A stretch of DNA of 64,000 bases from Hyphomicrobiales bacterium 4NK60-0047b (lineage in GTDB: Bacteria; Pseudomonadota; Alphaproteobacteria; Rhizobiales; HXMU1428-3): the NCBI GenBank assembly GCA_040367435.1, contig BAABWY010000005.1:186001-250000 (forward strand). Direction: 5' to 3'. The notes under the pieces were generated by a model. The model did not search any database and was not told the origin of the DNA. It worked only from the letters and a program-made list of their open reading frames with translations. The stretch's first letter is position 1. The number at the start of each line of letters is the position of its first letter. The position numbers and the translations under genes are program-made. Positions 36,111 through 43,222 of the stretch are shown here, piece after piece.

Positions 36111-37187
36111 TTACATTACGTTTTGAGCTTTAATAGCTGCATTCAGCTCATCAAACTCATTCTTAGGCATTGGAACCAAGCCATATTCAGCTAGAGGTCC
36201 ATCTTCACCGATCATTTTTTCAGATGTGAAGAATTCCATGTATTCTTTAAGACCTGGAATTTTGCCGATGTGAGCTTTTTTCACGTAGAAGAATAGTGGA
36301 CGTGAAACTGGGTATTTACCTGTTGAGATTGTTTCAACTGAAGGTGCGATACCTGACATTGTTGCAACTTTAAGCTTGTCAGTGTTGTTTTCGTAGAAAG
36401 AAAGACCGAAAACGCCAATGCCTTGCTTGTTGCTGTCGATGCGACCTAGTGTTTCTGTGTAATCACCAGCGATATCAACTGAAGCGCCGTCTGTGCGTAC
36501 TTTGTAGCAAAGTTTCTTAGCAGCTTTTTTGATTTTCTTTTCAGCAGTTACTTTACCAGCTGCAACAACAGCCGCATGGTGAAGTTTTTCTCCGCCAACT
36601 TCTTTACAACCAGCGCGCATTACTTTCTTTTCGAAAACTTCACGTGTACCGTGGTTTTCACCTGGAATGTAAGCAGTGATTTTCCATTTAGGGAAAGCAG
36701 GGTTAACCTGGTCCCAAGTTTTGTTTGGGTTAGCAACCAATTTGCCACCTACTGGAATTACGTTAGCAAGAGCCAGGTAAACGTCTTTTGGTGTAAGAGC
36801 GAAGTTTTTCCACTCTGATTTTGCGTCACGTGCGAATACGATGCCGTCATAACCGAAGCGAACTTCGATGATTTCTTTCACGCCTTTTTCAGCACATTTC
36901 TTAACTTCTTTTTCTTTCATCTTGCGAGATGCGTTTGCAACGTCAATTGTTGCTTCACCAAGACCTTGACAGAAAAGCTTAATGCCTTTTGAAGAACCGC
37001 CAGATGCGATCACTGTTTTGTGCTTAGGAAAAGCTTTTTTGAATTCTTCAGCAACGATGTTTGCGTAAGGTAATACAGTTGATGAACCTGCAACTGATAC
37101 GTGCTTGCGCTGATCTGCTAATGCAGGTGAGCTCACTAATGTACCAACAGAAAGAACAGCGACTGCTCCGATTAAAAACTTATTCAT
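36111..37187 (-). CDS. pstS: phosphate-binding periplasmic protein PstS
   Basis: 358 aa with signal peptide MNKFLIGAVAVLSVGTLVSSPALA. Phosphate-binding signatures are VAGSSTVLPYANIV near residue 32 and ASGGSSKGIKLFCQG near 61. Later family segments are YIPGENHGTREVFEKKV near 173 and GIGVFGLSFYENNTDKL near 257. This is the larger PstS type seen in Alphaproteobacteria. It captures phosphate for PstCAB. A Pho-box-like site is 137 bp upstream of the ATG and GGGAG precedes the start. Confidence 0.94.
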   Translation of the reverse strand: MNKFLIGAVAVLSVGTLVSSPALADQRKHVSVAGSSTVLPYANIVAEEFKKAFPKHKTVIASGGSSKGIKLFCQGLGEATIDVANASRKMKEKEVKKCAEKGVKEIIEVRFGYDGIVFARDAKSEWKNFALTPKDVYLALANVIPVGGKLVANPNKTWDQVNPAFPKWKITAYIPGENHGTREVFEKKVMRAGCKEVGGEKLHHAAVVAAGKVTAEKKIKKAAKKLCYKVRTDGASVDIAGDYTETLGRIDSNKQGIGVFGLSFYENNTDKLKVATMSGIAPSVETISTGKYPVSRPLFFYVKKAHIGKIPGLKEYMEFFTSEKMIGEDGPLAEYGLVPMPKNEFDELNAAIKAQNVM

Positions 37188-37507
37188 GGGGAACTCCCTT
37201 AAGAGTATTTGATCATTTTCATGTTTTAAAATGCTATCCCAAGCTTTTCGACAACTAAGTACTAAATACGAATAAACTCCAGGACGAGCGCTGCCAAAAC
37301 TAGCGGCCCTTGACTAGAGTTTTATGACACTTTTGCAAAAATATTATGACAACTCAACCTCTTGATTTAAAAGGAAAAGTTATCCACACCCGGCTTTTGG
37401 CCATTCTTCTTTGTCATTAAACAGGCGCACTGATCATTTAATCTTTTAAGAATTTGGTAATGTTAGAGAAAATCTGATCTAAAACTGAAAGTTTTTACCG
37501 CTTAAGG
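37188..37507 (-). promoter_or_regulatory. pstS promoter region (320 bp, no gene)
   Basis: Non-coding stretch between phoR and pstS. It contains the Pho-box-like repeats (annotated separately). A 140-nt leader follows before the pstS start. No other gene or structured RNA was recognised. Confidence 0.5.
37324..37351 (-). promoter_or_regulatory. Pho-box-like site upstream of pstS
   Basis: On the minus strand TTGTCATAATA - TTTTTGCAAAA - GTGTCATAAAA. Two TGTCATAA cores lie exactly 22 bp apart, i.e. two turns of the 11-bp Pho-box period with a degenerate middle unit. This matches the CTGTCAT-n4-CTGTCAT logic of PhoB sites. Confidence 0.72.
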
Positions 37508-38797
37508 CTATGCTTTGGGAAGCAACACCGAAAAAATTGAGCCATGGCCCTGGCGTGAATTGATCTTTAACTCACCGCGATGACGCGTGATGATATGTTT
37601 GGTTATCGCCAAGCCCAGGCCTGTTCCGCCTTTTTCACGGCTTTGCTCAATATCTGCGCGGTAGAAACGCTCCGTCAGGCGCGGGATATGATGAGAAGCG
37701 ATACCGATGCCATTATCTTCTACTATGACCTTGATCTGCTCCTGCTTATTTTTATCCCTTTTTATGTGAGCTAAAAATAAACGTACATAACCTTCACCAT
37801 CGCTTTTGCCATATTTAATCGCATTGTGGACCAAGTTCTGAAAAACTTGAGATAACTCATCTTCCTCGCCAATGGCTACGAACTCTTCTTCTGGTTCTTC
37901 GAATTCAAGTTTGATATTTTGTTGCTCAGCTAAGGGTGTGAGACTATCCATCGTGTTATGCAAGAGTGACACAAGGTCTACTTTTTCATTTGGTATTTTA
38001 TGAGCGTTCATTTCAACACGGCTCAGGGATAATAAATCGTCAACCAAGTTCGTCATTCTTCGACCCTGAACGGCCATAATGCCTAGAAATTTCTCTCTGG
38101 CAGCCTCATCGTTTTTAGCCGGCCCTTGTAAGGTTTCAACAAAGCCGAGCAAAGAGGCGATAGGTGTTCTTAATTCATGGCTTGCATTGGCAATAAAGTC
38201 CGCGCGCATTCTGTTTAAACGTTCCTGCTCAGTTAAGTCTCTGAAATGGACAAGGATTGTTGGGTCTGACTTATCTTCCCTTGCCAGCCATGCGATATTC
38301 ACTGTGAATTGTCTTTCAATTGGAGTGCGCTCAACCAATTGTATTTTTTTCTTTTCCTTGCTTTCTGTGACAGCATCAATCGCTTCTAACAATTTGGGCG
38401 TGCGAATGATGGCTGAAATGCCAACACCTAACCTTTTAATATTGAATATGTTTTTAGCTTGCTCGTTGGCATAAAGCAGTTTGTTTTGTGGCCCTAAAAT
38501 GAAAACCGGATCTGGGATAGATTCTATTAGCTGCTCCCAAATGATTTTTTCATTTTTTCTCTTAGCTGTTTTTGACCGGGCCACTTTTGCGTTTTGCTCT
38601 CTTTCTTTAGCAAGAGGAGCGGAGGCCCAGGCCAGGCCACATGTGGCAGATACGAACGCAAATAATGCACTTGAAAATGAAAGGCTTGTATAGGTGCTGA
38701 TGATGATCAAGACCAGTGCTGTGAACAGCATAAAAGGCCAGGTGCTTAAGAGCCTATAAAAGGCTGATGAGAGTTGTTCTTTCACGTCTCTGTTCAC
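37508..38797 (-). CDS. phoR: phosphate regulon sensor kinase PhoR
   Basis: 429 aa starting at GTG 38797. Two N-terminal hydrophobic segments (about residues 17-55) form a membrane hairpin with almost no periplasmic part, as in PhoR. The PAS domain is at about 90-190 (LIESIPDPVFILGPQNKLLYANEQA). The phospho-acceptor histidine is in ANASHELRTPIASLLGF near 207. N-box FQNLVHNAIKYG, G1 VEDNGIGIASHH and G2 GGTGLGLAIT follow. It phosphorylates PhoB on phosphate starvation. It ends 320 bp before pstS, so the whole regulon runs phoR-pstSCAB-phoU-phoB. Confidence 0.93.
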   Translation of the reverse strand: MNRDVKEQLSSAFYRLLSTWPFMLFTALVLIIISTYTSLSFSSALFAFVSATCGLAWASAPLAKEREQNAKVARSKTAKRKNEKIIWEQLIESIPDPVFILGPQNKLLYANEQAKNIFNIKRLGVGISAIIRTPKLLEAIDAVTESKEKKKIQLVERTPIERQFTVNIAWLAREDKSDPTILVHFRDLTEQERLNRMRADFIANASHELRTPIASLLGFVETLQGPAKNDEAAREKFLGIMAVQGRRMTNLVDDLLSLSRVEMNAHKIPNEKVDLVSLLHNTMDSLTPLAEQQNIKLEFEEPEEEFVAIGEEDELSQVFQNLVHNAIKYGKSDGEGYVRLFLAHIKRDKNKQEQIKVIVEDNGIGIASHHIPRLTERFYRADIEQSREKGGTGLGLAITKHIITRHRGELKINSRQGHGSIFSVLLPKA

Positions 38798-39150
38798 TTA
38801 ATATTGCGTTTAGTTAGGTCTAGATATCTAAAACCTCACCTTAAAACTTATTCGTTGCTCACTCACTGTAAACCTCAAAACTTATTCATTTTATTAAGGA
38901 TTTGGAGCTTGAATGGTTTATTTAGACTTTATTATTGTCCTAAAGTGATGATTTTTTAGCTTTCTATTTATACTGAATAAATAATCTGTGCTCAAATTCA
39001 CAGAATACCTCAAAGCTCATTGACTTCACCTATGGTTTACTTCCACCCTAGTTAGACAAGATCTGACCTGAATAAACAAAAACTGTTTCATTAATATGTT
39101 AGCAGCAAAGTTGTAGGCTTTTTTTGTGCGGAAAGAAAGTAGATCTAATC
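38798..39150. promoter_or_regulatory. divergent phoR / ppk2 control region (353 bp)
   Basis: No gene. AT-rich, with a short imperfect direct repeat (aaaacttattc at about 38843 and 38878). A second Pho box was looked for and not found. A purine-rich ribosome binding site (ggaaagaaag) lies before the ppk2 start at 39151. Confidence 0.4.
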
Positions 39151-40020
39151 ATGAGCAATGAGAAACGACGTGACGCAATAGCAAATTTCAACTTGTCAGA
39201 CCCAGAACTTGATCCATGGATAGAAGAGCACGCTCTTGCAAGTGGCGGGTATCCTTATGAAGATCGTATGAAGCGCAAGGCATATGAAAAGGAATTAACG
39301 GCCCTTCAAATTGAACTCTTAAAACTGCAACGCTCAATTGCTAACACGGGCGAGCGCATTGTTGTTGTGTTTGAGGGAAGAGATACCGCTGGTAAAGGCG
39401 GCACAATTCACCGGTTCCAACAACATTTAAATCCACGCCATGCTCATGCCGTCGCACTTTCCAAACCCTCAGACACTGAGCGAGGTCAATGGTATTTTCA
39501 GCGCTATATTGCTAATTTACCAACCGCTGGTGAAATCGCATTTTTTGATCGGTCTTGGTACAACCGAGCTGGCGTTGAACCAGTCATGGGATTTTGCTCG
39601 GAGGCTCAACATAAACTCTTTTTAGAGGAAGCACCGCGTTTTGAAGAAATGCTAGTGAATGATGGCATTCATCTGATAAAAATTTGGCTGACTATAGGCC
39701 AGGAAATGCAATTACGCCGCCTTCACAAACGACGCCATGACCCTTTGAAACACTGGAAAATTTCTCCTATTGACCTTGAAGCTATTAATCAATGGGATGA
39801 ATATACCGCTGTTAAAGAGCAGATGTTTAAAGCCACGCATAAGCCCAAAACCCCTTGGACAGTAATTTACTCAAATGATAAGCGCCGAGCGCGCCTTAAT
39901 GCGATTAAACTTGTATTGAGCAAAGTGGACTATGGAGCCAAAGACACGGAAATTGCAACTTTGCCAGATCCTAAAATTGCTGGATCTAGCGATGAGTTCT
40001 TTTTTAATAAGTTAAATTAG
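39151..40020 (+). CDS. ppk2: polyphosphate kinase 2
   Basis: 289 aa from the ATG at 39151; a TTG nine codons earlier is in frame but less likely. One-domain PPK2. Walker A is VVFEGRDTAGKGG near residue 70. SKPSDTERGQWYFQRYIANLPTAGEIAFFDRSWYNRAGVE near 101-140 contains Walker B and the substrate-binding Arg/Asp. MQLRRLHKRRHDPLKHWKISPIDLEAINQWDEY is the lid. It transfers phosphate between polyphosphate and nucleoside diphosphates. Position next to the Pho regulon fits a role in phosphate storage. Confidence 0.94.
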   Translation: MSNEKRRDAIANFNLSDPELDPWIEEHALASGGYPYEDRMKRKAYEKELTALQIELLKLQRSIANTGERIVVVFEGRDTAGKGGTIHRFQQHLNPRHAHAVALSKPSDTERGQWYFQRYIANLPTAGEIAFFDRSWYNRAGVEPVMGFCSEAQHKLFLEEAPRFEEMLVNDGIHLIKIWLTIGQEMQLRRLHKRRHDPLKHWKISPIDLEAINQWDEYTAVKEQMFKATHKPKTPWTVIYSNDKRRARLNAIKLVLSKVDYGAKDTEIATLPDPKIAGSSDEFFFNKLN

Positions 40021-40033
40021 TTTAGCTTTATGC

Positions 40034-40185
40034 CTCTCACGGCTATTCCAAGCGCTTTTTAGTGGCACTTCAGTTGCCCACAAACAACCGTGCTAGCGCT
40101 TGGACCTACGAGGGGCGGCCGTTCGCGCCGGACGCCCTGAAGGCGTCATGTCCGTGCTCCTGAAGCGGAGCACTCCCTTCTTCAT
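40034..40185 (+). repeat. multi-hairpin dispersed repeat, copy B (152 bp, with insert)
   Basis: Same opening CTCTCACGGCTATTC. Hairpin 1 arms are CCAAGCGCT (40048-40056) and AGCGCTTGG (40095-40103), but the loop carries a 38-nt insert that itself is a CCCAC-loop hairpin (40065-40093). Then come the linker ACCTACGAGGGGCGGCC, GACGCC-ctgaa-GGCGTC (perfect 6-bp stem), CATGTC, hairpin 4 GTGCTCC (40154-40160) / GGAGCAC (40167-40173), and CTCCCTTCTTCAT-like end. It begins 13 bp after the ppk2 stop. Confidence 0.85.
40065..40093 (+). repeat. CCCAC-loop hairpin inserted in repeat copy B
   Basis: GCAC-ttca-GTTG-CCCACAAA-CAAC-c-GTGC: outer 4-bp and inner 4-bp stems with the conserved CCCACnAA loop. It occupies the hairpin 1 loop of copy B, which is only 4-5 nt in copies A, C and D. 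Confidence 0.75.
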
Positions 40186-40205
40186 GTGGGATAGGTTTTT
40201 GTTTT

Positions 40206-40325
40206 CTCTCACGGCTATTCTATGAGCTGAAGCTCATAGGCCTCCGAGGGGCGGCGCTAGGCGCCGGGCTTCGCTGGTGCTACGCCATGTCTCTCAGCCC
40301 GAAAAGGGCTGAGCTCCTTCTTCGT
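40206..40325 (+). repeat. multi-hairpin dispersed repeat, copy C (120 bp)
   Basis: Tandem with copy B (start-to-start 172 bp). Hairpin 1 is CTATGAGC (40220-40227) / GCTCATAG (40232-40239), with a different sequence from copies A, B and D but fully paired. Linker GCCTCCGAGGGGCGGCGC. Hairpin 2 is CGGCGC-tag-GCGCCG. Then CGCCATGTC and hairpin 4 CTCAGCCC (40293-40300) / GGGCTGAG (40306-40313), with end CTCCTTCTTCGT. Confidence 0.87.
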
Positions 40326-40339
40326 TTAGGTAATTTTGC

Positions 40340-40393
40340 GCTTTAGGTTGCCCGCTTTCTTAGCCTGCCTTCAGATGCCCAGTAGAAACAAGC
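40340..40393 (+). repeat. two degenerate CCCAC-type units after copy C
   Basis: GCTTTAGGTTGCCCGC at 40340 and CTTCAGATGCCCAGTAG at 40369 match the 5' halves of the small hairpin units at 61.7 kb, but their 3' arms no longer pair well. They end just before the stop codon of the MliC-SH3 gene. Confidence 0.5.
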
Positions 40394-40400
40394 AACAACG

Positions 40401-40994
40401 CTAGTTACAGGTTTGGTAGGTTCCTTCTACATATGTGCCGACTGAGCAGACGATGCCGCCCCAGTGATAGCCGATGCGGCCTCGATATTTGATTTTGAAC
40501 CAGGGGCGGTCCTGGAACATTTCACCTGTTTTTTCTAATAAAGTGATCCATTCGCCTTCTTTAAGAGATGCTCTTTTTTTATAATGTTGCCCCGGGCCGG
40601 AGCGTACTTTGCCTCCCCACGATTTGGCTTGTCTTGGAAATGAGATTGCCTCACTGTGAGGTTTATTATGATTGGTGCTCGTCACTTCTGAGCATTTATC
40701 ATCAAATTCACCCTGGGTTCCGACTAGTGCCGTTTTCCCTTTTACATGCAAAACCCAATTGCCATTTGAATATTTAGAGCCTGAACCGGATCTCACACTA
40801 ACTAATGTGATTTTTGGAGAACTATCATGAGAAATTTTTGCGATTGAAACATCGTTTTCCTCCAGATACTCAACAATGAGAGGGATGCCTTCATTACAGG
40901 TATATTCAACAGTTGCCGCGAAACTTTTAGTCGCAAAACCTAATGAGAGACATATTACAACCAGTGGAAGTGAGATTTTTTTGAAAAATTGCAT
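40401..40994 (-). CDS. secreted MliC-like plus SH3 domain protein
   Basis: 197 aa from the ATG at 40994, chosen because MQFFKKISLPLVVICLSLGFATKSFA is a good signal peptide. Upstream in-frame ATGs at 41051 and 41033 would add up to 19 polar residues. After cleavage, residues about 28-105 fit the MliC/lysozyme-inhibitor pattern: VEYTCNEGIPLIVEYLEE, then SGSGSKYSNGNWVLHVKGKT and a closing Cys. Residues about 120-197 are a bacterial SH3-like domain: KVRSGPGQHYKKRASLKEGEWITLLEK, WFKIKYRGRIGYHWGG. Both parts bind peptidoglycan-related targets in known families. Likely periplasmic protection against lysozyme; this is inference from domains. Confidence 0.7.
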   Translation of the reverse strand: MQFFKKISLPLVVICLSLGFATKSFAATVEYTCNEGIPLIVEYLEENDVSIAKISHDSSPKITLVSVRSGSGSKYSNGNWVLHVKGKTALVGTQGEFDDKCSEVTSTNHNKPHSEAISFPRQAKSWGGKVRSGPGQHYKKRASLKEGEWITLLEKTGEMFQDRPWFKIKYRGRIGYHWGGIVCSVGTYVEGTYQTCN

Positions 40995-41051
40995 CACTTT
41001 CAGCCCCTTTTTTCTTTGTAATTCTCTGTCCATGTTCGCAAGTCCCTTCAT

Positions 41052-41458
41052 TTTTATTATTCATACCTAAATTTTATTCTGGATTTGGCCATAAACTCAT
41101 ACATTAACAAAATGACTGGCTTAAAGTTTAAGGCCCACTTTGGGTTTAGAATAGGTCCAATCGAATTTCGATACATTAAATCTCTGTAATTTACGCGACA
41201 AATCGCCTCTTTTATCGCCTTTTGTCTATGTGGACCCATAAAGTTGTTGGAAATTGGACTTATTTTTAGTATAAAAAGTAAAAATCCAATGGGTCCACGG
41301 TTGATCAGATCACCCCTTATTCCCAATGAAATTTTAAAGGTCTCACTTTAAACCGAAATAAGTAACTTTGAGACCTAAAATAAGAATTTTTGCTGTTTTC
41401 AATGTGAGAGACGTCTCTCATCAAACTTTAGGGCCATCTGAGCCATGTTGTGTGAACC
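41052..41458. promoter_or_regulatory. inverted-repeat-rich control region upstream of MocR gene (407 bp)
   Basis: No convincing gene. Three nested signals: GTGGACCCAT (41230-41239) with its exact inverse ATGGGTCCAC (41289-41298); AGGTCTCA (41338-41345) with TGAGACCT (41369-41376); and the 16-bp palindrome at 41405-41420. All lie between the divergent MliC-SH3 and MocR genes. Confidence 0.6.
41405..41420 (+). promoter_or_regulatory. perfect 16-bp palindrome, likely operator
   Basis: TGAGAGACGTCTCTCA reads the same on both strands and lies 38 bp before the MocR start codon. Its TGAGA/TCTCA ends repeat the core of the inverted pair AGGTCTCA / TGAGACCT just upstream. Autoregulation by the MocR protein is the simplest explanation. 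Confidence 0.65.
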
Positions 41459-43186
41459 ATGTTAAAAGCTGCTGAAAATGTAGCCCTCATGCTGAATGTG
41501 AATACTGGCAGACCTCTGCAGGCGCAGTTGTTTGAGCAGGTGCGCGCCATGATCATTGAAGGACAGCTAACCTCAGGCACTCCTTTACCGGCAACAAGAG
41601 CGCTTAGTGAACAACTTGGTGTTTCTCGTAACACCGTCGTTCTTGCTTATGATCGATTGCTTGCAGAAGGGTATATTGAAAGCAAGCGTTCTATTGGAAC
41701 TTTTGTAAGCGATGCTATTCCAGATAATGGTTTAATACCTCAAGAGGTAAGCGCTCAAGAAGTTGAGACACAAGTTACTCAAACAGTGGGAACTCAGATA
41801 GAGCCTCCTTTCTCTGACCTAGAGAAATTTGAAGCCGACACCAACCTTTCTCAAAATACCTCCCCCTCCTCAGATGAGCAATACCTTCCTAATTCCACAA
41901 AAATAAATTCATATAATCCGGACCCATTAGTTATAGACTTTAAACCTGGGGCACCTGATGTTGAGGCTTTTCCTGTTCGTACATGGCGCCGCTTGTTGAA
42001 CAGAAAATTAATGCAGATCGACGATTATTATCATGAAGCGATGGATCCGCTTGGTTCTTTTGATCTGCGGCGTGCAATTGCAGAGCATTTAGGCCCAGCG
42101 CGCGGTATTATTGCTAAGCCTGAAGATGTCGTGATTGTCTCTAGTGTACAAGAGGCACGTGCGTTACTTGCTCAGCTTCTGCTCACAGAAGGAGCGCCGA
42201 CCATTATGGAAGCGCCTGGACCGGACGGTATCGCCCAGCTATTTTCTCATTACAAAACAAATATTTACGGCATTGAAGTTGATGAAGATGGTTTGCATAG
42301 CTCTGCTTTACCTGAGCTTGATGCCTCTTCCTGTTTTCCCCATGAAAACACTCGCTTTTATTCAAATGAAGCCTTTTATACGAATCCTAACAGCTATACG
42401 AATACTGCCAGCGGTATGAGCATTTCGAGCGGTATGGCCTATGTCACGCCCTCTCATCACTTTCCGTTAGGGGTGAGCATGGCTCTTTCTCGGCGCATTC
42501 AATTGCTAGAATGGGCTCATAAAACGGGCATCATGGTTGTTGAAGATGAATCAACCAGTGACTTTCGTTATGGGGGCTCTCCTCTCACGGCTCTTAAGGG
42601 ATTGGATAGCAGGTTAACTGGAAATGGTGATACTGACCCTCACCCTCGTGACGAACGTGTTATTTATTTAGGCGGGTTTAAGAAGTCACTTGGAATACAA
42701 ATTGGATACCTTGTAGTGCCTTCTTTCTTAATTCCTGCTGTGCACCACCTTAAAACTCTTGGATTTGGGGCTGCCTCCTGGCTTGAGCAAGCAACACTTG
42801 CTGAATTTATTGACAATGGCGCCTATGATCGACATTTGCGTAAATTGCGCAAAAAATGTAAAGAAAAGCGCGACCTTCTTATTTCCCTCCTTACCAAACA
42901 TTTTGGTGATGACATTGCCCTTTCTGGCATGGAGGGAGGCTTACATTTGATTTGGGATTTACCAAAACAATTTGGAACTGCTGACGCTGTTTCTAAAAGG
43001 ATGTTAGAAACTCATAGAATTGGCCTCTATGGCGTGCAATCTGGGGGATCAACTGTTGTGACGAATAGTGCAATTGATGAACAAGCTTTGATTTTTGGCT
43101 ATGCATCACTGACACTTGAAGATATTGAAACTGGTGTTTTGAAATTAGCTGCTGAAATTAAAACAAAAAACGGAACGGAACAGTAA
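41459..43186 (+). CDS. MocR-type GntR regulator with aminotransferase-like domain
   Basis: 575 aa. The GntR winged helix is at residues about 15-85 (LQAQLFEQVRAMIIEGQLTSGTPLPATRALSEQLGVSRNTVVLAYDRL, IESKRSIGTFV). A linker of about 70 polar residues follows. The fold-type I aminotransferase domain runs from about 155 to the end. The PLP lysine would be in LGGFKKSLGIQIGYL near 405, and VVEDESTSDFRY holds the cofactor-contacting Asp region. MocR/PdxR proteins control vitamin B6 or amino-acid genes. The target is not evident; the next gene, ccmF, starts 37 bp later but belongs to another pathway. Confidence 0.88.
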   Translation: MLKAAENVALMLNVNTGRPLQAQLFEQVRAMIIEGQLTSGTPLPATRALSEQLGVSRNTVVLAYDRLLAEGYIESKRSIGTFVSDAIPDNGLIPQEVSAQEVETQVTQTVGTQIEPPFSDLEKFEADTNLSQNTSPSSDEQYLPNSTKINSYNPDPLVIDFKPGAPDVEAFPVRTWRRLLNRKLMQIDDYYHEAMDPLGSFDLRRAIAEHLGPARGIIAKPEDVVIVSSVQEARALLAQLLLTEGAPTIMEAPGPDGIAQLFSHYKTNIYGIEVDEDGLHSSALPELDASSCFPHENTRFYSNEAFYTNPNSYTNTASGMSISSGMAYVTPSHHFPLGVSMALSRRIQLLEWAHKTGIMVVEDESTSDFRYGGSPLTALKGLDSRLTGNGDTDPHPRDERVIYLGGFKKSLGIQIGYLVVPSFLIPAVHHLKTLGFGAASWLEQATLAEFIDNGAYDRHLRKLRKKCKEKRDLLISLLTKHFGDDIALSGMEGGLHLIWDLPKQFGTADAVSKRMLETHRIGLYGVQSGGSTVVTNSAIDEQALIFGYASLTLEDIETGVLKLAAEIKTKNGTEQ

Positions 43187-43222
43187 AATGATGGGTAAAC
43201 CCCTTATTCGAGGAGCGTTTGT

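Noticed and set aside
41057-41326. 89-codon minus-strand open frame upstream of the MocR gene
   Set aside because: It spans the inverted-repeat control region and shows no protein-like features; treated as non-coding.
42572-42592. Match to the repeat opening (CCTCTCACGGCTCTTAAGG) inside the MocR gene
   Set aside because: Only the first 12-13 bases agree, no following hairpin or linkers, and it encodes ordinary residues of the aminotransferase-like domain; chance match.
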